Shown here piece by piece: positions 14,228-22,900 of a DNA stretch of 32,183 nt. The DNA comes from Fen-1467 sp035519475 (lineage in GTDB: Bacteria; Verrucomicrobiota; Verrucomicrobiia; Opitutales; Opitutaceae). The notes under the pieces are model-generated. The model did no database searches. It saw only the letters and a program-made list of their open reading frames with translations, and was not told the origin of the DNA. The DNA is taken from assembly GCA_035519475.1 (NCBI GenBank), contig DATIWI010000035.1, positions 1 to 32,183 on the forward strand, in the 5' to 3' direction. Position numbers and translations under genes: made by a program. How positions within the stretch are numbered: the first letter of the stretch is position 1; the number at the start of each line of letters is the position of its first letter.

Positions 14228-15931
14228 TTATGACTTCGCCGGCGCAACGGCCTGCGCCGGTTCTGCCGGCAGGAACGGGTCTCCGCTTTCACGGTAGCCA
14301 GGCAGTTCGTCGCGCCGAAGGTTCAAGTCGCGCAGCTGGCGCGGATTGACGGTCTCCTCCGGGCTGGCCCCCTCGGCGTTGATCGCCTTGGCGGTGATGA
14401 AGATGATCAGGTTGGTGGTTTGCGTGTTGTCAGCCTTGGAGCTGAAGAGCCGGCCCAATACCGGGATGCTGCCCAAGACCGGGACCTTCGTGCCACCCTT
14501 AATGGTCTGCGTGCTCAGCAGGCCGCCGATCGCCATGGTGTAGCCATCCTTCATCGACACCTGGGTCTTGGCCTTGCGGGTCGCGATGATGGGGATCTCC
14601 GCCCCGGCAGCTCCGCCGAAGGAGACCTTGCCGTTCTGCTGGCTCACCTCGGGCTCAAGGGTGAGCTTGATGAAGCCACGGGCATTCACCTGCGGGGTGA
14701 CCTTGAGGATGATGCCGATCGGCTTGTACGTGAACCCGCTGACCTCGAACGAGCCGTGTTCCTGATTATAGGTGTAGTTGGGAATCGGGAATTCCTGGCC
14801 CACGTTGATGAAGGCCTCGGCGTTGTTCAGGGTGACGACGGTCGGATTCGAGACGATCCTTGTGCCGCTGATCGTCTTCAACGCACTGAGGAACGTACTG
14901 AATTGGGCGCCCGAGAAAACTGCGGCAAACGTGGTCGAGGCGTTGCCGGGGATCGGCACCACCAAGGCCCCATCGTCGTCGCGCGGAACCTTGCTGCCTC
15001 CGCGAATCACGGTGTTCGTCGGCAGCAGGCCCACCTGGTAGTTGTCGAGCGAACTCCAGTTGACGCCGAGGTTCTGGATGTCGCTATTGGTGACCTCGAC
15101 GAACTTCGATTCGATCATCACCTGGTCGGTGGCCTTGTCGAGCCGCTCGATGATCGGGCGGATGCGGTTCATCCGTGATGGCCGCTCGGTGATGATGAGA
15201 GAATTGCTGCGAGCATCAACGACGAGTTTGCCGCCGGCGCTCGTGTCAACCAATGAGGAGATGATGGGCTGGGCATCGGCCGCGCGGGCATAGCTCAGCG
15301 TGAACACCTCCGTATTCACGGGCTCCTGGGCGAGGCTCTCAAGGCTGACTACCTTGATGATGCTCCCTTGCTCAATGTAGGTGTAGCCTACCGGCGTGAG
15401 GATGACTTCGAAGATCTGGCGCCACGTCACGTCACGGAGCTTGATGGACGTCTTCCCCTGCAAGGTCTCCGGAATGACCAGATTCAATTCGAAGAGATCG
15501 GCCACGTTCCGCAGGATGGTGCGGATATCCTCGTCCGGGAAATCCACGGAGAGCGTGTCGTGGGTCCGGCTGACGCCAGCGCCCGCAGGCTCGGTTCCCT
15601 GCACGGTCGCGGCGGGCGCGGGCTCTGCGGGTTTCTCGGCCGCCGGCTTCTCGGCGGCCGGCTTCTCGGCAGGCGGCGCTTCCACGGCCGGCTTCGGGGC
15701 GGGCTGCTCGCTGGCGGGTTTTTCCACCGCCGGCTGTTCGACGGCGGGCTTCTCAGCCGGGGCGGGCGCGGGCGGGTTGACTGCCGGGGTGGGTGTGGAC
15801 GGGGCGACCGCCGGGGCAGCAGGCCCCGCCGGGGTGGCCGGCTCGGTAGGAGCAGCAGGCGTAGCCTGGCTCCAGACGAAGCCGGCGGAGGCGACCAGAA
15901 TGACTGCAAACTGGATCAGGCGTGTTTTCAT
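14228..15931 (-). CDS. pilQ: Type IV pilus secretin, PilQ-like
   Basis: The outer-membrane ring through which a type IV pilus or secretion substrate passes. The 567-residue protein has a signal peptide (MKTRLIQFAVILVASAGFVWSQ), then a long Pro/Ala/Lys/Glu-rich segment (about 23-115, with repeated AEKP units coded by near-tandem DNA), an STN-like domain (LSVDFPDEDIRTILRNVADLFELNLVIP), one N1/NolW-like domain (VFTLSYARAADAQPIISSLVD...RMNRIRPIIERLD), and the secretin core (TISGTRIVSNPTVVTLNN, VGQEFPIP, GIILKVTPQV, MKDGYTMAIGGLL and VPVLGSIPVLGRLF, the classical secretin end motif). AMIN domains common in proteobacterial PilQ are not seen. ATG at 15931 overlaps the stop of the PilP-like gene by 4 nt. 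A 65-residue tail follows the core. Confidence 0.93.
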   Translation of the reverse strand: MKTRLIQFAVILVASAGFVWSQATPAAPTEPATPAGPAAPAVAPSTPTPAVNPPAPAPAEKPAVEQPAVEKPASEQPAPKPAVEAPPAEKPAAEKPAAEKPAEPAPAATVQGTEPAGAGVSRTHDTLSVDFPDEDIRTILRNVADLFELNLVIPETLQGKTSIKLRDVTWRQIFEVILTPVGYTYIEQGSIIKVVSLESLAQEPVNTEVFTLSYARAADAQPIISSLVDTSAGGKLVVDARSNSLIITERPSRMNRIRPIIERLDKATDQVMIESKFVEVTNSDIQNLGVNWSSLDNYQVGLLPTNTVIRGGSKVPRDDDGALVVPIPGNASTTFAAVFSGAQFSTFLSALKTISGTRIVSNPTVVTLNNAEAFINVGQEFPIPNYTYNQEHGSFEVSGFTYKPIGIILKVTPQVNARGFIKLTLEPEVSQQNGKVSFGGAAGAEIPIIATRKAKTQVSMKDGYTMAIGGLLSTQTIKGGTKVPVLGSIPVLGRLFSSKADNTQTTNLIIFITAKAINAEGASPEETVNPRQLRDLNLRRDELPGYRESGDPFLPAEPAQAVAPAKS

Positions 15932-16419
15932 GGGGCTTTTCCTGGTTTGATAGGCCGGGTGACTTCTTCGCGGTTAAGTCGAATCTTGAAAGAGGTCTTT
16001 TCGATGTCGGTTATGACAACCACATAGTCAGTGCCCTCAAAGCTAATTGTCAGAGTATCACCGACTTTGAGTTTCTTTTCACGGAATAGAAGCAAAGGAT
16101 TGTCATTAAACATCAACATTCCGGACGGTCTGATTTGCGTGGCAATATTCTCCAAAATTTCGCGATCGGACGTGGCGGTATGGCCTTTTTCGCCCGGCTT
16201 GCCCACCGGGTGGGTGCCACCGAAGCCGGGGGGATTGAAGGGATCCACCAGGTCGGCCGGCAGCTTGGCGGCCGGGTTCTCTCGGGGGGCCAGCAACTGG
16301 GCGGCCTGCTCAAGCGTCGCCTCCCGCTTTGGGGGAGTAGCGATCGCGCCAAATCCGACGCCGGTGGCTGCCGGCGCACTCGCGAGCAGGACAGAGATCA
16401 GGATACGCTGGACTCTCAT
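15928..16419 (-). CDS. Periplasmic PilP-position protein of the pilus alignment complex
   Basis: A 163-residue protein coupled by 4-nt overlaps to both the PilO-like gene before it and pilQ after it. The N-terminus (MRVQRILISVLLASAPAATGVGFGA) is a likely signal peptide, but no cysteine lipobox is present, unlike classical PilP lipoproteins. A Pro-rich extended stretch (about 45-75, LVDPFNPPGFGG) precedes a beta-rich C-terminal domain (ILENIATQIRPSGMLMFNDNPLLLFREKKLKVGDTLTISFEGTDYVVVITDIEKTSFKIRLN), which resembles the compact beta domain by which PilP docks onto secretin N-domains. I assign the role by position and fold type, not by clear sequence identity. The C-terminal half of the gene is visibly more AT-rich than its neighbours. 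Confidence 0.68.
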   Translation of the reverse strand: MRVQRILISVLLASAPAATGVGFGAIATPPKREATLEQAAQLLAPRENPAAKLPADLVDPFNPPGFGGTHPVGKPGEKGHTATSDREILENIATQIRPSGMLMFNDNPLLLFREKKLKVGDTLTISFEGTDYVVVITDIEKTSFKIRLNREEVTRPIKPGKAP

Positions 16420-17003
16420 TGCAGGCCGAGCAGTTCGAGGTTAAGCGTCAGGTTGATTGCGTTGGTCGCGTCAGCCGTTCCGCGCTGTCCCGGACGGGAG
16501 ACCGATGCCGAGACCATCCGGTAGAAATGTGGCCCGGATTCGAGCCGGCCCACGAAATCCAAGATCTGACGGTAATCGCCCTGCACGGAGACGGTATAGC
16601 CCACGCCGGCATACAGGGCCTTTGCCAGGCGCTGTTGCGCGGCGGACAGGGGCGGCGGGGTGACCGGCTGCAGGCTGATCTCCTTGACGCCAGTCTCCGA
16701 CTCGAGCCGATAGAAATACTGCTGATTGCGGGCGCGCTCGGGGCCGCGCACCAGCCTCGCCTCCAGTTCCTTGGTGGCGGTGGCGAGCGTCTCGTACTGT
16801 TCGGCCAGATTGGCGCCGCTGCGGATGTTATCGAGAATCCTCTGCCCCTCCTCTTCCTTCTGCTTCAGCGTCGCCGCCATTTCGCTGGCCTTTGAGCTGC
16901 GAAGGTAGATGCCCGCCAGCAGCAGCACACAGAGCGCGCCGCCGACGATTGCGACGGGATGCTTCTTCACGAACGCCACAAGATTTTTGGTGCCGATCGC
17001 CAT
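16416..17003 (-). CDS. Inner-membrane pilus assembly protein, PilO-like
   Basis: A 195-residue bitopic membrane protein: short basic cytoplasmic N-terminus (MAIGTKNLVAFVKKHP), one transmembrane helix at about 17-34, a periplasmic coiled coil (KASEMAATLKQKEEEGQRILDNI..., about 38-85), and a ferredoxin-like C-terminal domain with GVGYTVSVQGDYRQILDFVGRLESGPHFYRMVSASVSR, matching the PilO pattern of a conserved small-residue beta strand followed by the ILxFLxxLE helix. In type IV pilus machines PilO pairs with PilN and bridges PilM to PilP. ATG at 17003 is 2 nt after the PilN-like stop and the end overlaps the next gene by 4 nt, so the unit is tightly coupled. Confidence 0.8.
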   Translation of the reverse strand: MAIGTKNLVAFVKKHPVAIVGGALCVLLLAGIYLRSSKASEMAATLKQKEEEGQRILDNIRSGANLAEQYETLATATKELEARLVRGPERARNQQYFYRLESETGVKEISLQPVTPPPLSAAQQRLAKALYAGVGYTVSVQGDYRQILDFVGRLESGPHFYRMVSASVSRPGQRGTADATNAINLTLNLELLGLQ

Positions 17004-17005
17004 GG

Positions 17006-17593
17006 CTATTTCTTGGGGACCGCTCCCTTGAAGCGGAGGAAGATATCAAACGTCAGCCGGCCGCTCGGCTGCTCGCGTTCCAGCTTGTTCAGGGTGACTT
17101 CCTCGAAAATGCCGCTGAAGAATCTGTCCTGGCGCAGCTGTTCAATGTAGGCGGACGTACGGCCGCTCGCCTCGTCGGGCGAGCCGGACGCCGTGCCCCG
17201 CAGATTCACCGCGGCGTCGCGGACGTCGATTGTGTCCATCGCCAGCTCGGTCGGCAGGGTGTTCCCGACCTGCAACAGAAATTGGGACAGCGTCAGGCGT
17301 TGCTTCAGAAAATTGCCGAGCTCGACGATCTTCCTCTCCTCATCCAGGAATTTCCTCGAAAGCACCACCGCTTGGTCGCTGGACCGCTTGTTCGTGTCGA
17401 TCTGCGCCTGCCAGTCGGCCACTTGACGGCTGAGGTTGTTGATCCGGTATTCCTGATAGCTGAAGTAAAGGAGCAGGCTAGCGGCGAAGGCGATGGCCGC
17501 GAAATTGACGAAGAACTGGGTCCGGACGACCTTGGTGTCCGGCAACCGCTCAAGGTTGCGGAAATTCGGATGCCACGCCGGCACGACAGGCAT
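17006..17593 (-). CDS. Inner-membrane pilus assembly protein, PilN-like
   Basis: A 195-residue bitopic protein with a cytoplasmic N-terminus (MPVVPAWHPNFRNLERLPD), one transmembrane segment at about 27-44 (FFVNFAAIAFAASLLLYF), a coiled coil (about 48-100) and a small C-terminal alpha/beta domain (LAMDTIDVRDAAVNLRGTA...LTFDIFLRFKG). The classical PilN N-terminal INLLP motif, which binds PilM, is not evident; NFRNLERLPD takes its place. ATG at 17593 is preferred since AGAGGTGA, overlapping the pilM stop, gives a ribosome binding site; an upstream start at 17629 would overlap pilM by 26 nt. Role is assigned from position between PilM- and PilO-like genes and from topology. Confidence 0.75.
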   Translation of the reverse strand: MPVVPAWHPNFRNLERLPDTKVVRTQFFVNFAAIAFAASLLLYFSYQEYRINNLSRQVADWQAQIDTNKRSSDQAVVLSRKFLDEERKIVELGNFLKQRLTLSQFLLQVGNTLPTELAMDTIDVRDAAVNLRGTASGSPDEASGRTSAYIEQLRQDRFFSGIFEEVTLNKLEREQPSGRLTFDIFLRFKGAVPKK

Positions 17594-17603
17594 CTGCGAC
17601 TGA

Positions 17604-18650
17604 TCACCTCTTTGCAGCAGCGACAGCATCGTAGAAGACCATCAGGCTAAACGGACCCAGCCAGCGCGGGTCCAGGTTTGTGGGCGCCGCGGGGGCGGCG
17701 AACGTGATTCCCCGTGACTTCAGCCAATTGACGAGGTCCGGCTGGAGCACGCTCACGCCCAATTCCTTGGCCACGGCGTTGCCCAGCCACGCAAGCTTCT
17801 GCGGTAGGTGGGTGCACAGCACCTGGCCGATGGACTGGCCGGTCTGCACCTCGTAGAAACCGATCAGGGACTGCAGCTCCTTCACCAGCTTCTTGATCAG
17901 AAGCCCGCCCATGTTCGTGAAATCGAACGTATTTGAGAAGAAGAGCTTCCGGGCGGATTCCTCGTCCTTCAGGTTCAGCTCCTTCTGGACCACCGGCACC
18001 ATCGCGTCGAGGCCCTGCGGGATCGCGCGCGTCACATCGAGGCCGCCGGCGCTGACGATGAACGACTGCGTGTTGTCGGCATCCATTTCCAAAACGAGGG
18101 TCGGCGCCTTCAATTGCGCGAAGGACTGGTAGTCCACCAGGCTGCCCAAGACGGCGAACGTGCCCAATTCCAGGCGCTCGGGAAACACCCCCAGCGCGAG
18201 CAGCCGCTCTTGTTGCGCCAGGAGTTCGTCGTTGGGCCCACCGACAAAGACCACCTCCTTCTGGGTGGTCACCTTGGCCACCTCGTAATCGGAACCGTCG
18301 GTGGAGTGGAGGACCGCGATGGTGCACTTCTCGGCCTCCATCCGCAGCTGCTGCACACAAAGCTCGATAAAGTAGCCAGGCTCCTTCACCCGCTTCAAAT
18401 CCAGGGTGATGCGCCGGACCACCCTCCGCGGCGGATAGATGCCGCATTGCGCGTGCATGTAGCCACTGCCGCTCTTCTTGCCCAACAGTTCCTTGACCGC
18501 AGTCTCCACGGCGGCGGCGTCGCCTGCCGGAAGCTCCTTCATCTCCTCGATCACCATGGGCGCATCCGGCGACGATGTGCGGGCCATCAATGCCGCCTGC
18601 CCATTGATCTCGATGAAAAAGCCTTTCGTTTTCTTTGAGAACGAGAACAT
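17604..18650 (-). CDS. PilM-like actin-fold protein of the pilus inner-membrane complex
   Basis: A 348-residue cytoplasmic protein, first gene of the operon. The overall architecture (N-terminal half with LDLKRVKEPGYFIELCVQQLRMEAEKCTIAVLHSTDGSDYEVAKVTTQKEVV; second subdomain with FPERLELGTFAVLGSL and LVLEMDADNTQSFIVSAGGLDVTRAIPQGLDAM; late segment LLIKKLVKELQSLIGFYEVQTGQSIGQVLCTHLPQKL) follows PilM/FtsA-like ASKHA proteins, with VLEMDADNTQSFIVSAGG standing for the usual D-I-G-x-x-x-T nucleotide loop. The first phosphate loop near the N-terminus is degenerate (GFFIEINGQAALM). Start ATG at 18650 gives MFSFSKKTKGF. It lies divergently from the TraB/GumN-type gene, with a 147-nt promoter gap. Confidence 0.8.
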   Translation of the reverse strand: MFSFSKKTKGFFIEINGQAALMARTSSPDAPMVIEEMKELPAGDAAAVETAVKELLGKKSGSGYMHAQCGIYPPRRVVRRITLDLKRVKEPGYFIELCVQQLRMEAEKCTIAVLHSTDGSDYEVAKVTTQKEVVFVGGPNDELLAQQERLLALGVFPERLELGTFAVLGSLVDYQSFAQLKAPTLVLEMDADNTQSFIVSAGGLDVTRAIPQGLDAMVPVVQKELNLKDEESARKLFFSNTFDFTNMGGLLIKKLVKELQSLIGFYEVQTGQSIGQVLCTHLPQKLAWLGNAVAKELGVSVLQPDLVNWLKSRGITFAAPAAPTNLDPRWLGPFSLMVFYDAVAAAKR

Positions 18651-18698
18651 GCGGGCGCGACGGTCTAGGAACCTTGACCGGGAGAGGGGAGTCGGTGC

Positions 18699-18733
18699 AT
18701 GCAACCCGGCACCGAAAAGAATTGAGGTTGCAT
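18699..18733. repeat. Inverted repeat in the pilM/TraB-family divergent promoter region
   Basis: ATGCAACC (18699-18706) and GGTTGCAT (18726-18733) form a perfect 8-bp inverted repeat with a 19-nt spacer, between pilM and the rightward TraB/GumN-type gene. It could be an operator for a dimeric regulator. No matching regulator can be named, and an 8-bp pair can arise by chance. Confidence 0.3.
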
Positions 18734-18797
18734 CTGTGGAATAGCTGCGACGAATACTGCCGGGAGAGATCGCGGGTTTTTACAAAACGAGCCTCCT

Positions 18798-19673
18798 ATG
18801 ACAAGACCAAAGAAGCGCATTAATATCGTGCTGAACGGTATTTACATTTTCTTCATCGCGCTGCTTATCGCAAATGAAACCACAGCAGCCCCACTCCTTT
18901 GGCGCGTGGAGGGACCCCGTCCGAGCTACCTATGCGGCACCGTGCACAGCTCGAATTCGCGGGTAAAAAACACCCTCCCCTCAATGCTGAGCGCGCTTGA
19001 TCGGTGCCAATCGTTCCATCCCGAGGTCGAACTCTCACCCGAAGTCGCCGGCCTGATGGCCGCACGCATGTTCAATTCCGCGGCGCCCGACCTTGAGACG
19101 CGGCTGGGACCGTCTCTCTGGAAACGCGTGAAGGCCGCCGGCGCCCAACTTGGCCTGCCGGAAGATCTCGTGCAGCGGCTCAGTCCGGGACTGGCCGCGC
19201 TGCTCTTCGCCGTACCACCTGAAGAGTCCGACATCAGCGCCACCCTTGACGGTCAACTCTACGAACACAGTCAGGTTCGTGGCCTGAGGGTGGCCGCGCT
19301 CGAGACCCTCGACGAGCAACTCGATCTGTTCGACAAGCTCGGAAGCGCGCAGGCGCAGGCCCTGTTGGCCGAATCGCTCGATGATTTCGAGAAGGGGCAT
19401 CCGCAAGTCAGCCGATTGCTCGATGCCTACGCCTCCGGCGATGAACGCCGCATCGCCGCTGAAGTCGAGGCGGAGTTCAAGGATTCATCGGTGCACGAGC
19501 TGGCGGGTCCGCTGCTCTATCGGCGCAACGAAAGGATGGCTGCGCGCGTGGAACCCCACCTCCGGCGCGGCGGCGCCTTTGTGGCTGTCGGCGTTGCCCA
19601 TCTCGTCGGCCCACGCAGTGTGATCGCCCTGCTTCGAGCCAAGGGATTCAAGATCACCCGCGTGCAGCAATAG
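18798..19673 (+). CDS. TraB/GumN (TIKI-like) family protein, exported
   Basis: A 291-residue protein with a signal peptide (basic start, hydrophobic 10-25, likely cut after NETTA near residue 30) and the two diagnostic motifs of the TraB/PrgY/GumN family: GTVH (47-50) in the first strand and VAVGVAHLVGPRSVIALLRAKGFKI near the C-terminus. These His/Gly motifs form the metal-dependent EreA/ChaN-like site; eukaryotic TIKI relatives are metalloproteases, but bacterial substrates are unknown. A WxxEGP motif (WRVEGPRPSYLCGTVHS) precedes the first His. The helical middle holds several LDEQLDLFDKL-type segments common in the family. The first 100 nt and the upstream region are AT-richer than the surroundings. 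It is monocistronic, divergent from pilM. Confidence 0.88.
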   Translation: MTRPKKRINIVLNGIYIFFIALLIANETTAAPLLWRVEGPRPSYLCGTVHSSNSRVKNTLPSMLSALDRCQSFHPEVELSPEVAGLMAARMFNSAAPDLETRLGPSLWKRVKAAGAQLGLPEDLVQRLSPGLAALLFAVPPEESDISATLDGQLYEHSQVRGLRVAALETLDEQLDLFDKLGSAQAQALLAESLDDFEKGHPQVSRLLDAYASGDERRIAAEVEAEFKDSSVHELAGPLLYRRNERMAARVEPHLRRGGAFVAVGVAHLVGPRSVIALLRAKGFKITRVQQ

Positions 19674-19758
19674 GCCCAACGCGATTCGCCTGATCGCAGT
19701 TTCCTTCATCCGGGCGCACGGCGGCCGAGGCCCGCGACGCCCTTCCGGGGATGACCTA

Positions 19759-19789
19759 ACAAAAACCCGCCGCGAATCGGGCGGCGGGC
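19759..19789 (-). terminator. Intrinsic terminator after the bS22-like gene
   Basis: CCCGCCGC (19767-19774) pairs with GCGGCGGG (19782-19789) around a 7-nt loop. On the minus strand this is followed by TTTTTGTT, a good U-tract. It lies 32 nt past the stop of the small ribosomal-type gene. The plus strand has no T-run after the hairpin, so it serves leftward transcription. Confidence 0.8.
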
Positions 19790-19821
19790 GCAGTGATCTG
19801 ACCGGCGACGTCCGTGGCCGG

Positions 19822-19923
19822 CTACTTCTGCCAGGTGCGTTTCTTGTGGCGGTGCGCCTTCAAGCGCTTGCGGCGCTTGTGCTTGTTCATCTTCAAGCGG
19901 CGCTTTTTCTTCAAGTTGCCCAT
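19822..19923 (-). CDS. AURKAIP1/COX24-domain small basic protein (bS22-like ribosomal protein)
   Basis: A 33-residue protein, starting MGNLKKKRRLKMNKHK and ending in HKKRTWQK, with about half of its residues Lys or Arg. The pattern KKRRxKMxKHKxxKRLKxxRHKKR is that of the AURKAIP1/COX24 family, whose mycobacterial member bS22 is a structural part of the 30S subunit near the decoding region and whose mitochondrial relative is mS38. It would thus bind 16S rRNA. The start is ATG at 19923; an internal ATG at codon 12 is less likely because the MGxxxKKRR beginning is shared by the family. It has its own terminator and lies 64 nt after the addA stop on the same strand. Too small to be found by length-limited gene calls. 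Confidence 0.85.
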   Translation of the reverse strand: MGNLKKKRRLKMNKHKRRKRLKAHRHKKRTWQK

Positions 19924-19987
19924 AGGCGGTTCAATTGACTCCGGAAATCGAACCGTGCGGGGCTTTGCCGGCTCTGTAAAGCAGAAA

Positions 19988-22900
19988 CTAGGCTGATCGC
20001 AGCACGTGCGCCGCGCCGACGGCGCTCGCGTACAATTCCAGCCGGACCCCGCAGCCCGGGAAGAATCCGGCGACGCAGGCGCCGTAGGCCTCCAACTGGG
20101 GGCGGTAGTCTTCACCCAATCGTCGGAGGAGCGCGCCGGCGTCCTCGCCATTGCGCGGCCGGTTTGTCTTCCAATCGATCACCCTCACCACGTGCGCGGC
20201 TTCCTCGTGCACGACCAGGTCGATGACCCCATCGACCCACGCCTCCGGACGCAGCGGCGCAAAGACGGCCAGCTCCGCCAGCCGCCGCGCCGGTGTCTCC
20301 CGGATGCTGCGGAAGAATTCGCCGGCGCGCAGCAGCGCGATCTCAGCCTCCGCGCGTCGCCCCAAGCCCGCCTGCCGGGCGCGGCTCAGCGCTTCGAGCA
20401 GGTATTGCTCCAGTCCCGCTTCGCTCCCGTCCCACGGCAGAAACTCCATCGTTTCGTGCCACCATCGGCCGTAGTCGACCGGGTCGTCGCCCGGTGCGCC
20501 AAACACCGGCTCGTCGAGCGCGGATTCGTGCCTCGTGGCGCGCGCCGCATCGGGATGATGCGCGAGCTGGTGCGGCAGCAGGCGCGCCGGCAACGGCGGT
20601 TGCGATCGTCCCCCTTCCGCTGGCGGCGGCGCCCCACCCCGGACCTGGTCGGGACCGGGAGACGTCGTTCTCTCGGGCGGCTGGTCGATCTCCGGGAAAG
20701 CCCCTTGCGCCGCCGCCGGGGTTTCCGGCAGCGCGTCAAACAATTCCGTCGCGCCCCACAAATCGGCCAGACTGCCCTTCGCCACCGGGGCGAACTGCGC
20801 ATGCCACGGCAGCACCAGATGCCGCCTGGCGCGGGTGAAGGTGACGTAAAGCAGCCGCGCCCGTTCCCGCCAGCGCTCGCGTCGCCGCGCTTCCGTCGTT
20901 TCCGCCGGCACGCTGGCCCCGTCAAAATAGACCTCCGCCGTCGGCTCGTCCCCCGCCAGCAGGCGCAGTCCCGTTTCGTTCCGGTCGCGTGGTTCCCGCC
21001 ACAGACCGATGGGGATGACCACCGGCCACTCCAATCCTTTCGCCGAATGCGCGGTCAGCAGGTTGAGCGCATCGGCGGCGGGCTTGCCGGCCGGGCGGCC
21101 CTCCTCGCGGCGGCGCAGGAGCTCGTGCAGCCACGTGCGCGGACCGCCGCCGGCCTGGCCGAGCTGCGCCGCCTGCCCCAGCAGACGCTCCAGCTCCGCT
21201 TCGTATCCACCCCCTGGATCCGCCAGCCGCGCCTTCTCGCGCAGGGCGCACGCCCCGACCAGCGCGGCCGCGAATTCCTCGAGCACCACGCCCTCCTCAT
21301 CCGCGCGCAGGATGAACGGCGCCAGCGTCCGCAGCGCCGCCGCGACGGGCGCCGGATGCCGTTCCGGTTCCTCCCACCGGAAGGCCTCCTCGGCGCGCCA
21401 GGCCTTCGCGATGACCGCATCCGCGACCGCAAACACCTCGCGCAACACCCCGGCCCACTCGAAGGCGTTCTCCGGGTCGGCCAGCACCGCGAGGAGGCCG
21501 CTGAGCCAGGCGTACACCGGGTGATCCGCGTTGCGGTTGCGCCGCATCTGCAGAGCCACCTGCAGGCCCTCCTCTTCCAGCACCCGGCGCGCCGTGGCCA
21601 GCCATTCGTTGCGCGGTGCCAGCAGACAGACCTCCCCCCAGGTCCGCGCCCCGACGACCGCCGGGCCGCCCAAGCGCAACACCCGCGCGATCTGCCGCAC
21701 CTCCTCCGCCAGCCGCGGCTCGACTCCGAGATCCGCCGCGGTCGGGGTCAAGGGCAGCCGGCTGACCAGACCCTCCGGATTTGCCGGCGCGGCGACAAGA
21801 GGCGAGTACGGCACCTGCAGCAGGCGCCGGGGCATCACCCCCCAATTGTGCTCCCGACCCTCGCCGAACGCCGTCGTGAATCCTGCGTTGAAGAAATCCG
21901 CGGCACGCCGGGGAGCGCGAAAGGTCACTTGGAAATCGAGCCTTTCCCCGCCGTCGCCCCGCGCAAAGGCCGCGAGATGCCGCAGGAAATTCCGCACATC
22001 GGTCCGGCTGCTGTAGATCGCCTGCTGCCCGTCACCGACCATGCTGAAATGCCCGGGCCGCGGCGGCGCCCCGCCACCGTCGGGCCAGTCGCCGATGGCC
22101 GCGCCCGGCGGCCGGGTGATCTCCACCAGCACGGCGAACTGCTGCGGATCCGTGTCCTGCGCCTCATCGAGCAGCACGCGGTAGCCCTCGCCCCGAATCC
22201 GGTCCAGGGTTTCCGGGTGTTGCAGGACGGCGAGCGCCGCCTCCACCTGGTCTGAGTAGGTCTGCACGCCGCGTTCAAAACGATAATCGCGATAGCGCAG
22301 GGCCAGCTCCGCGGCCAGCGCCGCCGCCGCGCCGGCCAGCCAGGCCTTCAGCGGCGCCGTGAGAGCCTGCACCAGTTCCCGGACGCGCTCTGCCGACCCG
22401 ACGGGCTCCAGCATCGGCAGGAAGCCGCCGCCAGCGTGAAACCGCCGCACCCAGTCGGCGGCCGCGCGCTGGGTGGTTTCAAGGTTGCCGCGGCCGCGTC
22501 CCCGGCCCGGGAGCGCCAGCAACTCCGCCAACACGCGCTCGTCCGGCGCGGCCGGTCCGGCCCGCGGGGCGCGCTCCAGGAAACGCTTTGCCGCGGCCAG
22601 ACTGAATCCACGGGCCAACGGGAAGACTTCGCCGAGCGGCAGGAAGCGCAGGCAGGCGTCGACGCACTCCCGGGGCATGGCCGTGAATTCCATCGCATCC
22701 TGCTCCAGAAACTCCTGCCACTCCTCCTTGTCCTCCTCTTCGACCACGGCGGGGTTCAGGTTCAGACCGGACCGCGCGCCGAATCGCTGTCCCAGCTGCA
22801 GGCAGAAGCTGTGGATGGTGCCGAAGCAGGCCCGGTCGAGCTGCTCAATCGCCTGGGCCGGCGTGGCCCGGCCCCCCGCACGGCGGAGGGCCAGCTCCTG

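Noticed and set aside
15590..15870. Short tandem-like DNA repeats in the pilQ 5' region as a possible mobile or satellite repeat
   Set aside because: They encode the Pro/Ala/Lys/Glu linker of the secretin, a normal low-complexity periplasmic linker.
20006..22255. Long plus-strand frame opposite addA
   Set aside because: Arg/Pro/Gln/His-rich translation mirrors the helicase codons; all seven helicase motifs are on the minus strand.
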